A stretch of 64,000 bases of DNA from Aurantiacibacter sp. D1-12. Its GTDB lineage: Bacteria > Pseudomonadota > Alphaproteobacteria > Sphingomonadales > Sphingomonadaceae. The notes beneath the pieces were generated by a model. It did not search any database, was not told where the DNA came from, and was given only the letters and a program-made list of their open reading frames with translations. Shown here piece by piece: positions 26,167 to 36,588 of this stretch. The position numbers were made by a program, and so were the translations under genes. The first letter of the stretch is position 1. Each line of letters begins with the position of its first letter. The DNA lies in NCBI RefSeq assembly GCF_028858515.1, contig NZ_JAPJZJ010000001.1:496001-560000 (forward strand). Reading direction: 5' to 3'.

Positions 26167-27489
26167 ATGCTTCGACCTATTTTCCTGCTCGCCGCCGCTC
26201 TCTCAACTTCTGCATGCGCCTCGCGTATTGAATTGCCGGGAACGGTGCTGCCGCCCGAAGAGGCAGCGATTGCGGTAGAGGGTATGGGCGCTCCGGTTGA
26301 ATGGCGGGCGGTGGATGCAGGAACCGCGCGGATCGCGGATACAGCAGGGCTTGAGTTGCTCGGGGAAGATTTTCCGGACTCATCTTCAGTCGCCCTGCGA
26401 CGTCTGACCTTGCACTTTCGGCAAGAGGACTGGGAGGCAGTCGGATTACACGCCGAATGGCATCTCGACCGCGGCTACCGGCTGAGCGACGGTGCCTTGG
26501 GCCAGATCGGCGGCAATCTGGGAGAAGAAGCACGCGTGAACGCTGCTGCCCTTGCTGCCAGGCTTGATGCCGAGGCGGAACTGTTGGGGGATTCGAGTTC
26601 GCCATTTACCGAAATACCCGGATCGGTGGCCTTGCCGGAAAGCGTGTTGCGCGACGAGAGTAACCAGCGGACGCTCGCTACAAGCATCGTATCGCGCGGA
26701 CTGTTCGTTCAGGATGACGGCGAGGCTTGGCGTGAGGTGGCTATCGAGAATGCGGGCAGCCTCGCCGGGATCGCGCTCGATGCACCGCGTGGACTGATAT
26801 GGGTCGGCTCGGGCGTAGTTGACCCGACACCCGATCCCGAAACGGCGTTCCGTGGCGTGATCGCCATTGACCGCATCACACTTGAAGAGCGTCGCCGTGT
26901 TCCCGCTCCAGAAGGCGTGAGCATCTCCGACATCGCCGTCGGCCCCGATGGAACCGTTTACGGCAGCGATCCGATAGGTGGTGGGATCTACATGGCCGCG
27001 CTGGGCGATGCGACGATGCAGACCTTCATTGCGCCGGGCACCTTCCGCTCACCGCAGGGCATTGCCGTTCGGCCGGACAATGCGGCGCTCTATGTCAGCG
27101 ACTATCGATACGGCCTTGCACAGGTCATGATCCGCAGCCGTACTGCCTACCGTATGCGTGCGGCCGAGCCGATGTTGCTCGATGGCGTTGATGGTCTCTG
27201 GTTGAGAGGCAACGAACTGATCGCGGTGCAGAACGGTGTTCAGCCCCACCGCATCACCGCTTTCACGTTGGGGCAGGGTATTGGCGTGATCGCATCGCAC
27301 CGTATTTTGGAGATGGCCAATCCGGCGTGGACCGAGCCACTCGGTGGCGCGGTTACGGGCGACTCGTTGTACTACATCGGGGGCGGACAATGGGACATTT
27401 ACGGCGAGGGCGGAGCGCTCAACGAAGGAGCATCACCACGGTCATCCAGCGTACATCGCCTACCGTTGGTGGAAACTCCCCAAGAATAG
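26167..27489 (+). CDS. SMP-30/NHL-like beta-propeller lipoprotein
   Basis: I place the start at ATG 26167 (MLRPIFLLAAAL); the longer in-frame start lies inside the ALDH gene. Lipobox-like STSAC lies near residue 18. The first ~200 residues are not recognised. Residues ~230-420 form blades like those of SMP-30/gluconolactonase or NHL propellers: ISDIAVGPDGTVYGSD, PQGIAVRPDNAALYVSDYR and VDGLWLRGNELIAVQNG. It may be a carbohydrate-lactone hydrolase or only a binding propeller; the metal ligands are not clear. It ends shortly before the nuo operon. Confidence 0.7.
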   Translation: MLRPIFLLAAALSTSACASRIELPGTVLPPEEAAIAVEGMGAPVEWRAVDAGTARIADTAGLELLGEDFPDSSSVALRRLTLHFRQEDWEAVGLHAEWHLDRGYRLSDGALGQIGGNLGEEARVNAAALAARLDAEAELLGDSSSPFTEIPGSVALPESVLRDESNQRTLATSIVSRGLFVQDDGEAWREVAIENAGSLAGIALDAPRGLIWVGSGVVDPTPDPETAFRGVIAIDRITLEERRRVPAPEGVSISDIAVGPDGTVYGSDPIGGGIYMAALGDATMQTFIAPGTFRSPQGIAVRPDNAALYVSDYRYGLAQVMIRSRTAYRMRAAEPMLLDGVDGLWLRGNELIAVQNGVQPHRITAFTLGQGIGVIASHRILEMANPAWTEPLGGAVTGDSLYYIGGGQWDIYGEGGALNEGASPRSSSVHRLPLVETPQE

Positions 27490-27576
27490 CCGACATTTGG
27501 CCCTTATGCTGCCTTGCATCACGCGGAGGCATTGCCTAGACGCGCCCACGGAACCTCTAGCTATTACGAGTCCATC

Positions 27577-27951
27577 TTGGTCGATCTTTCTCAATATCTG
27601 CCGATCCTGCTGTTTCTGGCGATCGCACTGGGGCTTTCGGTCCTGTTCGTATTCTTGCCGATGGGCGTTTCCCGCCTCACAGGAATTCACAATCCCGATG
27701 CCAACAAGTTGACCGAATACGAGTGCGGCTTCCCCGCCTTCGAAGACGCGCGCAGCCGGTTTGACGTGCGCTTCTATCTCGTCGCGATCAGTTTCATCAT
27801 CTTCGACCTTGAGGCGGCCTTTCTGTTTCCGTGGGCGGTGAGCCTCGACTCGACAGGCTGGACGGGATGGATCGGCATGATGGTGTTCCTCGGCATCCTT
27901 GCCATTGGCCTTGCCTATGAATGGAAGAAGGGAGCTCTGGACTGGGAATGA
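27577..27951 (+). CDS. nuoA: NADH-quinone oxidoreductase subunit A
   Basis: Membrane subunit of complex I near the quinone channel, 124 residues with three transmembrane helices. I choose TTG 27577 ([12 protein letters not shown]), which gives the usual family N-terminus; the upstream ATG at 27514 would add 21 atypical residues. The conserved [23 protein letters not shown] loop is present. Its stop overlaps the nuoB start (ATGA). First gene of the complex I operon. Confidence 0.95.
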   Translation: MVDLSQYLPILLFLAIALGLSVLFVFLPMGVSRLTGIHNPDANKLTEYECGFPAFEDARSRFDVRFYLVAISFIIFDLEAAFLFPWAVSLDSTGWTGWIGMMVFLGILAIGLAYEWKKGALDWE

Positions 27952-28517
27952 GCAACTCGACCATCATTACTCCGCCCAATGCTCTCCCTACCGCCGCCCA
28001 GGGTGGCGAGGTGAAGCAGCCCGATGCGGACTTTTTCAACGCGCTTCAGACCGAAGTGAATGACAAGGGCTTCCTTGTTACCTCGACCGAAGAGCTGTTC
28101 CAGTGGGCCCGCACCGGCTCGCTGTGGTGGATGACCTTCGGCCTCGCGTGCTGCGCGGTGGAGATGATCCACGTCAACATGCCGCGCTATGACATGGAGC
28201 GCTTCGGCATCGCCCCGCGCGCCAGCCCGCGCCAGTCGGACGTGATGATTGTTGCTGGGACCCTCTGCAACAAGATGGCCCCTGCGCTGCGCCGCGTTTA
28301 CGACCAGATGTCCGATCCGAAATACGTGATCTCGATGGGCAGCTGCGCAAATGGCGGTGGTTACTACCACTACAGCTATTCGGTGGTGCGTGGCTGCGAT
28401 CGCATTGTGCCTGTCGACATCTACATCCCGGGTTGCCCGCCAACTGCTGAAGCGCTGCTCTATGGCGTGATGCAGTTGCAGCGGAAGATCCGCCGTGTGG
28501 GGACGATCGAGCGATGA
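27948..28517 (+). CDS. nuoB: NADH-quinone oxidoreductase subunit B
   Basis: Peripheral-arm subunit holding cluster N2, the last [4Fe-4S] before quinone. The N2 ligands are visible as the double cysteine in [11 protein letters not shown], then [10 protein letters not shown] and [10 protein letters not shown]. The 189-residue form has a ~45-residue N-terminal extension. The start is the ATG overlapping the nuoA stop. Confidence 0.97.
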   Translation: MSNSTIITPPNALPTAAQGGEVKQPDADFFNALQTEVNDKGFLVTSTEELFQWARTGSLWWMTFGLACCAVEMIHVNMPRYDMERFGIAPRASPRQSDVMIVAGTLCNKMAPALRRVYDQMSDPKYVISMGSCANGGGYYHYSYSVVRGCDRIVPVDIYIPGCPPTAEALLYGVMQLQRKIRRVGTIER

Positions 28518-28918
28518 GTCCTGAACCCCGCCAGATTGGTGCGGCCGCTGCTTGTCTACTCGTACGCGATGTGCGTGTGGCAGCGGACTATTATGCTGAG
28601 AAGCTCGGTTTCCGAACTCCGCAGTTCTATGGGGAACCGCCGACCTTCGCTATCCCGCAACGCGATGGGCAATCCATCATGCTTGCCCGTGCGAATGAAG
28701 GAAACTCAGTTCATGCCAACTCTACCGATTTCGGCATGTTCAGTGCGTATTTCTGGGTTCGCGACGTAGATGCTCTGCATAGCGAGTTCACGGCAAACGG
28801 TGCCGACATCGCTCAGGAACCACAGGACCGCGAATACGGCATTCGTGAGATCTATGTGCGCGATGCCGATGGCCACCTGATCTGCTTTGGCAGTGATATT
28901 GAGGAGTCGACCCACTAA
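28514..28918 (+). CDS. VOC-family (glyoxalase/bleomycin-resistance-like) protein inside the nuo operon
   Basis: A 134-residue vicinal-oxygen-chelate fold protein: two beta-alpha-beta-beta-beta halves, [20 protein letters not shown] near the start and [17 protein letters not shown] near the end. The terminal glutamate/histidine pattern is partly kept, but metal ligands cannot be certain. It is coupled at both ends, by ATGA with nuoB and TAATG with nuoC, so it is made with complex I. It is not a nuo subunit in known operons; a protective or detoxifying role is only a guess. Confidence 0.82.
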   Translation: MSPEPRQIGAAAACLLVRDVRVAADYYAEKLGFRTPQFYGEPPTFAIPQRDGQSIMLARANEGNSVHANSTDFGMFSAYFWVRDVDALHSEFTANGADIAQEPQDREYGIREIYVRDADGHLICFGSDIEESTH

Positions 28919-29667
28919 TGGCTGTCCTGCACTCCGCCCCCAAGTTCGCGTCGAATGATGGCGTGATGGATGCGCTGACCAAGGCGCTCGGCAAAATGGT
29001 TGTCGAGTGCGTCGAGGCGCATGGCGAGATCATCATCACCGTGAAGCGAGACAGCATCGAGGATGCGTTGCGTCTGCTGCGTGATGAGTATGCCTACCAG
29101 CAGCTCGTCGAGATTGCGGGTGTCGATTACCCCGACCGCGCCGAGCGGTTCGAGGTGGTCTACATGCTGCTCAGCCTCACCAAGAATCACCGCGTGATGG
29201 TGAAGGTGTCGACCGACGAGGAAACGCCTGTTCCCACCGTCACAACACTGTGGCCGGTTGCCGGTTGGCTCGAACGTGAAGTGTTCGACCTTTACGGTGT
29301 GACCTTTGAAGGCAACACCGATTTGCGTCGCATCCTGACCGACTACGGCTTTGAAGGGCATCCTTTCCGCAAGGACTTCCCGCTAACTGGTTACACTGAA
29401 CTGCGCTATTCCGAAGAGGAAAAGCGCGTTGTTTATGAGCCGGTTGAGCTGGCGCAGGATTTCCGCAGCTTTGACTTCACTTCTCCGTGGGAGGGCGCGG
29501 ACTACGTGTTGCCGGGCGATGAAAAGGCGGATGTACCGCCGGTCGACAAGCCCAAAGTCACAGAAAGTCCCAAGGATACAGGCGCGGGCAAGAAGACTGA
29601 AGAAAAGTCAGAAGAAGGCACCAAAGCCGACCCGCCTGCGATGAAGGATAAGGAGGACGACAAATGA
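28918..29667 (+). CDS. nuoC: NADH-quinone oxidoreductase subunit C
   Basis: Peripheral-arm scaffold subunit (30-kDa type), not fused to NuoD. The signature [18 protein letters not shown]…[24 protein letters not shown] spans residues ~80-145. After ~residue 200 comes a Lys/Glu/Asp-rich low-complexity tail of about 50 residues, longer than usual. The start overlaps the VOC gene stop; the end overlaps nuoD. Confidence 0.96.
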   Translation: MAVLHSAPKFASNDGVMDALTKALGKMVVECVEAHGEIIITVKRDSIEDALRLLRDEYAYQQLVEIAGVDYPDRAERFEVVYMLLSLTKNHRVMVKVSTDEETPVPTVTTLWPVAGWLEREVFDLYGVTFEGNTDLRRILTDYGFEGHPFRKDFPLTGYTELRYSEEEKRVVYEPVELAQDFRSFDFTSPWEGADYVLPGDEKADVPPVDKPKVTESPKDTGAGKKTEEKSEEGTKADPPAMKDKEDDK

Positions 29668-30878
29668 GCGGCCTCGTCAAAGAAGAATCGCCGACCACCG
29701 GCGAGTATGAAATCAGTAATTACACGATCAACTTCGGCCCGCAGCACCCTGCGGCGCACGGCGTGCTGCGTATGGTCATGGAGCTGGATGGCGAGATCAT
29801 CGAGCGGATCGACCCGCACGTCGGCCTGCTGCATCGCGGCACCGAAAAGCTGATCGAGTACAAGACTTACCTGCAGGCGTTGCCGTACTTCGACCGGCTC
29901 GATTACTGCTCTCCGCTGGCGCAGGAATACTCTTACGTTCTTGCTATCGAGAAGCTGCTGAACGTCGAGGTGCCAGAGCGTGCGCAGTATCTTCGCGTGC
30001 TGTTCGCCGAGCTGACGCGCATCTGCAACCACATGCTCAACATCGGCGCGCACGTGATGGATGTGGGCGCGATGACGCCCAACCTGTGGGTGTTCGAGTT
30101 GCGCGAGGACTGCCTTAACTTCTTCGAACGCGCTTCGGGCGCGCGCATGCACTCGGCTTGGTTTCGCCCGGGCGGCGTTCATCAGGACGTGCCGCTGAAG
30201 CTGCTGACCGACATTGGCGACTGGGTCGACAACCGTCTGCCCAAGCTGTTCGGCGATGCGATGAGCCTGGTGCAGGACAACCGCATCTTCAAGCAGCGCA
30301 ACGTCGATATCGCCGTGGTGAGCAAGGAAGACGCGATCAAATGGGGCTTCTCCGGCCCGATGATCCGGGCTGCCGGCATCCCGTGGGATCTGCGCAAGTC
30401 GCAGCCGTATGACGTCTATGACCGCATGGATTTTGAAATCCCGGTCGGCACCAATTCGGACTGCTACGACCGCTTCATGGTTCGCTGCGAAGAAGTCTAC
30501 CAGTCCGCCCGCATCATCAAGCAGTGCTTGGCAGAAATGCCCGAAGGCCCGATTGCGAGCGACAACAAGAAGGTTTCCCCTCCGAAACGCGGCGAGATGA
30601 AGCAGTCGATGGAAGCGCTGATCCATCACTTCAAACTCTACACCGAAGGGTTCCACGTCCCTGCGGGCGAAGTCTACGTCGCGACCGAAAGCCCCAAGGG
30701 CGAATTCGGCGTGTACCTGGTGGCAGACGGCACCAACAAGCCATACCGCTGCAAGATCCGCCCGACCGCGTTTTCGCACCTGCAGGCAATGGATTTTATG
30801 TCCAAAGGCCACATGCTGCCCGACGCAACCGCGATCCTCGGCGCGATTGATGTGGTGTTCGGGGAGTGTGACCGGTAA
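29664..30878 (+). CDS. nuoD: NADH-quinone oxidoreductase subunit D
   Basis: The 49-kDa subunit forming the quinone-binding pocket with NuoB. It is 404 residues with the hydrogenase-like [33 protein letters not shown] and the C-terminal [10 protein letters not shown]. The start is coupled to nuoC by ATGA. Highly conserved throughout. Confidence 0.97.
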   Translation: MSGLVKEESPTTGEYEISNYTINFGPQHPAAHGVLRMVMELDGEIIERIDPHVGLLHRGTEKLIEYKTYLQALPYFDRLDYCSPLAQEYSYVLAIEKLLNVEVPERAQYLRVLFAELTRICNHMLNIGAHVMDVGAMTPNLWVFELREDCLNFFERASGARMHSAWFRPGGVHQDVPLKLLTDIGDWVDNRLPKLFGDAMSLVQDNRIFKQRNVDIAVVSKEDAIKWGFSGPMIRAAGIPWDLRKSQPYDVYDRMDFEIPVGTNSDCYDRFMVRCEEVYQSARIIKQCLAEMPEGPIASDNKKVSPPKRGEMKQSMEALIHHFKLYTEGFHVPAGEVYVATESPKGEFGVYLVADGTNKPYRCKIRPTAFSHLQAMDFMSKGHMLPDATAILGAIDVVFGECDR

Positions 30879-30883
30879 TTGCC

Positions 30884-31072
30884 ATGATCCTCCGCGAACT
30901 CTTCACCCTTGTCGCTGCATTCGCCGCCTTCGCATCGGCGGTTGCGGCCTATCTGGCGGTCTTCCACGGGGAAGCACCGCTCAAGGACATTTTCTCGACC
31001 GCAGCTGCTGCGGTGATCGGCCTTTACGTGGGCCGCTATTTTGAACGACGGAGACTGGCACATGGCCGGTAG
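30884..31072 (+). CDS. 62-residue predicted membrane protein between nuoD and nuoE
   Basis: I do not recognise this protein. It has two hydrophobic helices (about residues 5-28 and 37-52) joined by a short charged turn (FHGEAPLKD), then a basic tail ERRRLAHGR. It begins five bases after the nuoD stop and its end overlaps the nuoE start by 11 bases, which argues that it is expressed with the operon. It could be an assembly factor or accessory subunit of complex I, but nothing in the sequence proves this. Confidence 0.65.
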   Translation: MILRELFTLVAAFAAFASAVAAYLAVFHGEAPLKDIFSTAAAAVIGLYVGRYFERRRLAHGR

Positions 31073-31730
31073 ACATATCGCTCCCGATACGCCCGAACTG
31101 CGCGAGCGGTGGGATGGCTTTGCCTTCACTGCGGCGAACAAGGCCGCGGCGGACAAGCATATCGCGAAGTATCCAGAAGGTCGGCAAAAGAGCGCTGTCA
31201 TGCCGCTGCTCGACCTTGCCCAGCGCCAGGTGGGTGAAGAGACCGATACGCAAGGCTGGTTGCCGCTTCCGGTGATCGAATATGTCGCTGAATACCTGAG
31301 CATGCCGGTGATCCGCGTGCTCGAAGTCGCAACCTTCTATTTCATGTACAACCTTGTTCCGGTGGGCAAATTCCACGTGCAGGTCTGCGGTACAACACCG
31401 TGCATGCTGCGCGGTTCGGACGATATCATCGCCGCCTGCAAGAAGCGCGGGATGGACTTTGGCAAGGTGTCGGAAGACGGCCTCTGGACGCTGACCGAGG
31501 TCGAATGCATGGGCAACTGCGCCACCGCGCCGATGGTCCAGATCAATGACGACAACTACGAAGACCTGACCGCCGAACGCCTCGACGCAGTGCTCGATGC
31601 GCTGGCTGCGGGCGAGCAGCCCAAGGTCGGCACGCAAGAGCCGGGTCGCCACACCAGTGAACCCGCCAATGCGCTGAGCTCGCTCAAGGAAATGGTCGAC
31701 GCCAACCACGACTATCGGGGAGACTGGTGA
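31062..31730 (+). CDS. nuoE: NADH-quinone oxidoreductase subunit E
   Basis: The 24-kDa subunit carrying [2Fe-2S] cluster N1a. I choose ATG 31062 (MAGRHIAPDTPEL) after GGAG; the longer frame starts inside the previous small gene. The four cysteines lie in CGTTPCMLRG and ECMGNCATAP. A ~45-residue C-terminal extension (KVGTQEPGRHTSEPAN…) exceeds the E. coli form. The stop overlaps a 47-codon gene (TGATG). Confidence 0.96.
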   Translation: MAGRHIAPDTPELRERWDGFAFTAANKAAADKHIAKYPEGRQKSAVMPLLDLAQRQVGEETDTQGWLPLPVIEYVAEYLSMPVIRVLEVATFYFMYNLVPVGKFHVQVCGTTPCMLRGSDDIIAACKKRGMDFGKVSEDGLWTLTEVECMGNCATAPMVQINDDNYEDLTAERLDAVLDALAAGEQPKVGTQEPGRHTSEPANALSSLKEMVDANHDYRGDW

Positions 31731-31873
31731 TGACCGATCAAATTATTCCGATCGTCATTGCGCTGATCCTCGTCGTGATCGCGTGGAAGGTGCTTAAGGG
31801 TATTGTGAAGACGGTGGCACTTGTGGCTATCCTCGCTCTGGCGGCAGTGTTCGTGTTCGGAGGCTTCGCATAA
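31730..31873 (+). CDS. 47-residue predicted membrane protein between nuoE and nuoF
   Basis: A short gene read directly from the sequence. ATG 31730 sits in the nuoE stop (TGATG), and the TAA ends in the nuoF start (TAATG). The product begins [19 protein letters not shown] and ends [10 protein letters not shown]. It has two hydrophobic stretches separated by a KVLKGIVK basic link, or one long hairpin. Coupling on both sides and exact fit between two nuo genes make translation likely. No family is recognised. Confidence 0.68.
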   Translation: MTDQIIPIVIALILVVIAWKVLKGIVKTVALVAILALAAVFVFGGFA

Positions 31874-33165
31874 TGCTCGCTGACAAGGACCGCATTTTCA
31901 CTAACGTCTATGGCTTCCAGGATTGGGGCCTGAAGGCTGCGCAGGCGCGCGGCGATTGGGACGATACAAAAAAGCTGATGGAAGTCGGGCAGGACTCCAT
32001 CATCGAAGAGATCAAGGCATCCGGCCTGCGTGGTCGCGGTGGCGCCGGCTTCCCGACGGGTATGAAGTGGTCCTTCATGCCCAAGGAAAGCAAGGATGGC
32101 CGCCCGAGCTTCCTTGTTATCAATGCTGACGAGTCCGAGCCCGGTTCATGCAAGGATCGTGAAATCATTCGCCACGATCCGCACAAGCTGATCGAAGGCG
32201 CACTGGTCGCCGGTTTCGCCATGCGGGCGAGGGCGGCCTACATCTACATTCGCGGTGAATATATCCGCGAGGCAGAGGTGCTGCAGAAGGCCATCGACGA
32301 AGCCTATGACGCGGGCCTGATCGGCAAGAATGCCGCCGGATCGGGCTACGATTTCGACGTGTTCATGCACCGCGGTGCAGGTGCCTACATCTGCGGTGAA
32401 GAGACCGCGATGATCGAGAGCCTCGAAGGCAAGAAGGGTCAGCCGCGTCTCAAGCCGCCGTTCCCGGCAGGTGCAGGCCTCTACGGCTGCCCGACCACGG
32501 TGAACAACGTGGAATCGATCGCGGTTGTGCCGACGATCCTGCGTCGCAGTGCCGCATGGTTCGCCAGCTTCGGGCGCGAGAACAACAAGGGCACCAAGCT
32601 CTTCCAGATCAGCGGCCACGTGAACAATCCGTGCGTCGTCGAAGAGGCGATGAGCATCACCTTCGAAGAGCTGATCGACAAGCATTGCGGCGGTATTCGT
32701 GGCGGGTGGGATAACCTGCTCGCTGTAATTCCGGGCGGTTCCTCGGTTCCGCTGGTTCCGGGCGAACAGATCCGCTCTGCGCACATGGACTTCGACGGGC
32801 TGAAAGAACTCGGCTCAGGACTCGGTACCGCAGGCGTCATCGTGATGGACAAGTCTACCGACATCGTCCGCGCGATCAGTCGCCTCAGCTATTTCTACAA
32901 GCATGAGAGCTGCGGCCAGTGCACGCCTTGCCGCGAAGGCACAGGCTGGATGTGGCGTGTGATGGAACGCCTCCGCCACGGTGAGAGCAGCAGCGAAGAA
33001 ATCGACATGCTCTATCAGGTCACCAAACAGGTGGAAGGGCACACGATCTGCGCGCTGGGTGACGCCGCTGCATGGCCGATCCAGGGCCTTCTTCGCCACT
33101 TCCGCCCTGAGCTCGAGCGCCGGATTGAAGAGCGTGAAGCCGCGATGCAGGAGGCTGCGGAATGA
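31873..33165 (+). CDS. nuoF: NADH-quinone oxidoreductase subunit F
   Basis: The 51-kDa catalytic subunit that binds NADH, FMN and [4Fe-4S] cluster N3. It is 430 residues. The nucleotide-binding motif [14 protein letters not shown] lies near residue 55, the [11 protein letters not shown] region follows, and the cluster cysteines lie in [12 protein letters not shown] near residue 350 plus a later cysteine in HTICALGD. Coupled upstream and downstream. Confidence 0.97.
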   Translation: MLADKDRIFTNVYGFQDWGLKAAQARGDWDDTKKLMEVGQDSIIEEIKASGLRGRGGAGFPTGMKWSFMPKESKDGRPSFLVINADESEPGSCKDREIIRHDPHKLIEGALVAGFAMRARAAYIYIRGEYIREAEVLQKAIDEAYDAGLIGKNAAGSGYDFDVFMHRGAGAYICGEETAMIESLEGKKGQPRLKPPFPAGAGLYGCPTTVNNVESIAVVPTILRRSAAWFASFGRENNKGTKLFQISGHVNNPCVVEEAMSITFEELIDKHCGGIRGGWDNLLAVIPGGSSVPLVPGEQIRSAHMDFDGLKELGSGLGTAGVIVMDKSTDIVRAISRLSYFYKHESCGQCTPCREGTGWMWRVMERLRHGESSSEEIDMLYQVTKQVEGHTICALGDAAAWPIQGLLRHFRPELERRIEEREAAMQEAAE

Positions 33166-33911
33166 TGCGTACTCTTGCCATCGCCGTCGCTACAGCAATC
33201 GGCCTGCTCGCAACTCAGGCCACTGCACAGGACTATCCTGACAACAACTCGGGAATGCAGACCGGCACCCGCTTCCTGCGCGAACCGGAGAATGCCACCG
33301 CAGCCGAAGCCCGTTGGATGCAGAAACGCGTGGTCAATTGCGTCTGGAACCGCAACGAGGATGAAGTCCGCGATCTGCTGGCCAACAGCGACTTTTACCA
33401 GATCGACTGGGATGCGATCGACATGACGCCTGACAGCGCATTCGATGATCTGGAGGTCACCTATTGCATCGGCCGCCTGATGCGCGGCGCGGCCAACAAT
33501 GTCTACCAGACCTATATGCGGATACCCTTCTCCACGCTGCGCAATGCGCTGGCGGAAGAGGCCTATCTGGGCGATTTCGACGGTCCTCCGATGATCGCAC
33601 CCAACCATGTTGTTGACATCTACGCCCGCTTCAATGGTGAGCGCGTACATCCGCAAGTTAGCACGATGGCCGCGATGGCCGATTGCATTGTCTACAATGC
33701 GCTGGAAACCTCACACGCGCTGATGCGCGCACGTCCGGGTTCTGATGGTGAGGGAGAAGTCATTGAGCAGCTTGGCCCGGTCGTAGCCGCCTGTGCCAAC
33801 AGCAGCGAAGACGAACTGTCCGTTCAGAACGGCCTGGTGCGCCAACTCGTTGCCGATGGTTTATGGTCGCGCAGCCATTACGGCTCGAACACCGCGCTGG
33901 AGGCCGAATGA
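33162..33911 (+). CDS. Exported four-cysteine repeat protein A (nuo operon insert)
   Basis: Unrecognised 249-residue protein with a Sec signal peptide (residues 1-22, TQATA-Q). It is built of two similar units. Each starts at a cysteine (C60 CVWNR; C175 CIVYNA), has a second cysteine 36-42 residues later (C102 YCIGR; C211 ACANSS) and closes with an LRxxVAE-like helix ([26 protein letters not shown]). Two disulfides are plausible. It starts in the nuoF stop (ATGA or the ATG at 33165) and overlaps the next gene, its paralog. No link to complex I is known; location implies co-expression. Confidence 0.75.
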   Translation: MMRTLAIAVATAIGLLATQATAQDYPDNNSGMQTGTRFLREPENATAAEARWMQKRVVNCVWNRNEDEVRDLLANSDFYQIDWDAIDMTPDSAFDDLEVTYCIGRLMRGAANNVYQTYMRIPFSTLRNALAEEAYLGDFDGPPMIAPNHVVDIYARFNGERVHPQVSTMAAMADCIVYNALETSHALMRARPGSDGEGEVIEQLGPVVAACANSSEDELSVQNGLVRQLVADGLWSRSHYGSNTALEAE

Positions 33912-34576
33912 CCGTCCGCCTCCTCCTTACTACTCTAGTAGTTATGTTGGGCGCTGTGCCGGTACAGGCACAGCTTGCGCCGGGGTACTCCGGCTATTCC
34001 AGCGCGCCGCGGCAGGGTGTGGACGAGCTTTATTGGCGTTTCCTCGACCAGGTCGGCCCATGTCTGGCGAACCAGAAGCCTGAAGATTCGGAAGCGTTCA
34101 TAGATACGGCCATCAGTTCCGAGGCCGAGGAGCAGGCGTTCGACCATTTGTTCAACGTCGGTCGCAATCGCCGCAACAACTGTCTGGGGCGCTTTTCCGG
34201 AGTGTACGGGGCGCAACGCGCGCACCTCCGAGCGTCTGTGGCAGAGGGGCTTTTCGAGAAGCTTTCCGACGAAACAATTGAGGCCCTGATTGCTTCGCCT
34301 CCGGCAGCCCCGGTGGCAATCGCATCACTGCATGACATAGCCAGTTGCTATGTCGCCAATCACGCGGCAGAGGCACGTGAGCTTTTGCGCCGGACGGACA
34401 TTGCGACCGAAGGCGAGCTCCAGTTTATCAGCGAACGTGTGGAAGACTTCGGCGCCTGCTTCCCGGCTGATCGGGAGCTTTCACTGGATGCGACAACTAT
34501 TCGCATGGCGGTTGCAGAGGCGGCGTACCGCGCCGCCACCGGGCGCCCTGTAGCGACGATTGAAGGTAGGGATTAA
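33908..34576 (+). CDS. Exported four-cysteine repeat protein B (nuo operon insert)
   Basis: A 222-residue paralog of the preceding protein, started at ATG 33908 (overlapping the previous stop) with a signal peptide ending VQAQ. The same two-unit plan is visible: C52 CLANQ, C92 NCLGR, then AHLRASVAEGLFE; C147 SCYVAN, C184 GACFPAD, then TTIRMAVAEAAYR. Overall identity to protein A is low except at these positions. The TAATG junction couples it to nuoG. Function unknown; probably periplasmic. Confidence 0.74.
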   Translation: MTVRLLLTTLVVMLGAVPVQAQLAPGYSGYSSAPRQGVDELYWRFLDQVGPCLANQKPEDSEAFIDTAISSEAEEQAFDHLFNVGRNRRNNCLGRFSGVYGAQRAHLRASVAEGLFEKLSDETIEALIASPPAAPVAIASLHDIASCYVANHAAEARELLRRTDIATEGELQFISERVEDFGACFPADRELSLDATTIRMAVAEAAYRAATGRPVATIEGRD

Positions 34577-36588
34577 TGCCTAAAGTCACCGTAGACGGTA
34601 ACGAGATCGAAGTTCCGGACGGCGCGACCGTGCTGCAGGCCTGTGAGCTTGCCGGCAAGGAAATTCCGCGTTTCTGTTACCACGAACGTTTAAGTATCGC
34701 CGGTAACTGCCGAATGTGCCTGGTAGAAGTGAAGCCGGGGCCGCCGAAGCCTCAGGCCTCTTGTGCGCTGCCCGCGACCGAAGGGCAGGACATCCGCACG
34801 GACAGCCAGATGGTGAAGACCGCGCGCGAAGGCGTGATGGAATTCCTTTTGATCAATCACCCGCTCGATTGCCCGATCTGCGATCAGGGCGGCGAGTGCG
34901 ACCTGCAGGACCAGGCCATCGCCTATGGCCGTGGTGGCTCGCGCTATGAAGAAAACAAGCGCGCCGTCACCTCCAAGAACATGGGGCCGCTGATCAAGAC
35001 GATCATGACCCGCTGCATCCACTGCACCCGCTGCGTGCGCTTCTCTGAAGAGATCGCCGGTGTGGACGAAATCGGCGCGCTCTACCGCGGCGAGGACATG
35101 CAGATTACCACTTACCTTGAACAGGCGGCCAAGCATGAGCTGTCCGCCAATGTGATCGACCTGTGCCCGGTCGGCGCGCTCACCAGCGGTCCGTATGCCT
35201 ACGAGAGCCGCCCGTGGGAGCTCAAGAAGACGCTCGGCATCGACGTTTCGGACGCTGTGGGCGCGAATATCCGTATCGACAGCCGTGGCCGCGAAGTGCT
35301 GCGCGTGCTCCCGCGCGATAATGACGAGGTCAACGAAGAGTGGATCTCCGACAAGGCGCGTTATCAGGTCGATGGCCTGACCCGTCGCCGCCTCGACAAG
35401 GTGTTCCTGCGCAAGCGCGGCAAGCTCGTCGAAGGCAGCTGGGATGAAGCTTTCAAGGCTATCGCCAAAGCCAAACCGGGCAAGAGCATTGCTGCTATTG
35501 CTGGCGACATGGTCGATTGCGAAACGATGTTTGCGGCCAAGGCCCTGCTCAAAGCATCGGGCAGCGGCCTGATCGAAAGCCGCCAGACTGGCATGACATA
35601 CGATTGCAGCAACCTCGCTGCGATCAACTTTAACAGTACGTTCGCGGGGATCGAGGAGGCTGATGCCGTCCTGATTGTTGGCAGCCACGTGCGCTGGGAG
35701 GCACCGTTGGTGAACGTGCGCCTGCGCAAGGCGACCAAGCGCGGAGCCAAGATCTTCCTCGTCGGGCCCGAGTGGGAAACCACCTATCCGGCGGAATTCC
35801 TCGGCAGCGATCTTTCTGTGCTGGATAATCTGCCTTCGCACGTTGCGGATGCTCTCAAGAATGCCGAGCGTCCTGCCGTGATCATCGGCGGTGCAGGGCT
35901 GGCAGGCGGCGCCCATGGTGCGGCACTCAAAATCGCACACGATTTCAACATGGTGAAGGATGGCTGGAACGGCTTCAACGTGCTGCACTTCTCCGCTGCT
36001 CGCATGGGCGCGGTGATGCTAGGCTACGCGCAGGAAGGTGGTATCGCCGATCTGGTAGCTGCTAAGCCCAAGGTCGTACTCGCGCTAGGGGCGGACGAGG
36101 TGGACTGGAGCCAGTTCGATGGCTCGCTCAAGGTCTATATCGGCCATCACGGTGACAAAGGCGCGCATGCGGCGGATGTGATCCTGCCCGCAGCAGCCTA
36201 CACCGAGAAGCCCGGCACCTATGTGAACACTGAAGGCCGCGTGCAGATGTCCGACAAGGCGATATTCGCTCCGGGCGATGCCCGCGAAGACTGGACGATC
36301 CTGCGCGCGCTCGCCGATGCGCTGGGCGTTTCGGTCGGCTTTGACAGCTTTGACGAACTGCGTGCTGCCATGACGTCAGAAGTACCCGCACTGGGCAACG
36401 AAGGCATGATCGCCGATTACGGCGCGCTGCCTGACTCCATCGGAGACGGCTCTTCCAGCGGCGAAATCAAGGGTTATCCGGTGCAGGACTTCTACCTCAC
36501 CAACCCCATCGCCCGTGCCAGCACGGTGATGCAGCAATGTTCGGCAGAACTGCTCCACAGTGACGAGCTGAAGGAGGCTGCGGAATGA
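34576..36588 (+). CDS. nuoG: NADH-quinone oxidoreductase subunit G
   Basis: The 75-kDa subunit linking NuoF to the rest of the peripheral arm. It has N-terminal [2Fe-2S] cysteines ([20 protein letters not shown]…SCALPA), the H-C-C-C cluster N5 ([18 protein letters not shown]) and N4 cysteines ([11 protein letters not shown] and LCPVGALTS). The molybdopterin-oxidoreductase-like domain follows. At 670 residues it is the short alphaproteobacterial/mitochondrial type, lacking the extra E. coli domain. The start overlaps the stop of protein B. Confidence 0.96.
   Translation: MPKVTVDGNEIEVPDGATVLQACELAGKEIPRFCYHERLSIAGNCRMCLVEVKPGPPKPQASCALPATEGQDIRTDSQMVKTAREGVMEFLLINHPLDCPICDQGGECDLQDQAIAYGRGGSRYEENKRAVTSKNMGPLIKTIMTRCIHCTRCVRFSEEIAGVDEIGALYRGEDMQITTYLEQAAKHELSANVIDLCPVGALTSGPYAYESRPWELKKTLGIDVSDAVGANIRIDSRGREVLRVLPRDNDEVNEEWISDKARYQVDGLTRRRLDKVFLRKRGKLVEGSWDEAFKAIAKAKPGKSIAAIAGDMVDCETMFAAKALLKASGSGLIESRQTGMTYDCSNLAAINFNSTFAGIEEADAVLIVGSHVRWEAPLVNVRLRKATKRGAKIFLVGPEWETTYPAEFLGSDLSVLDNLPSHVADALKNAERPAVIIGGAGLAGGAHGAALKIAHDFNMVKDGWNGFNVLHFSAARMGAVMLGYAQEGGIADLVAAKPKVVLALGADEVDWSQFDGSLKVYIGHHGDKGAHAADVILPAAAYTEKPGTYVNTEGRVQMSDKAIFAPGDAREDWTILRALADALGVSVGFDSFDELRAAMTSEVPALGNEGMIADYGALPDSIGDGSSSGEIKGYPVQDFYLTNPIARASTVMQQCSAELLHSDELKEAAE

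Noticed and set aside
29502-30812. 436-codon leftward frame opposite nuoD
   Set aside because: Shadow of conserved nuoC/nuoD; no motif or ribosome-binding site.
34690-35988. 432-codon leftward frame opposite nuoG
   Set aside because: Shadow of nuoG; composition follows the complement of the conserved gene.
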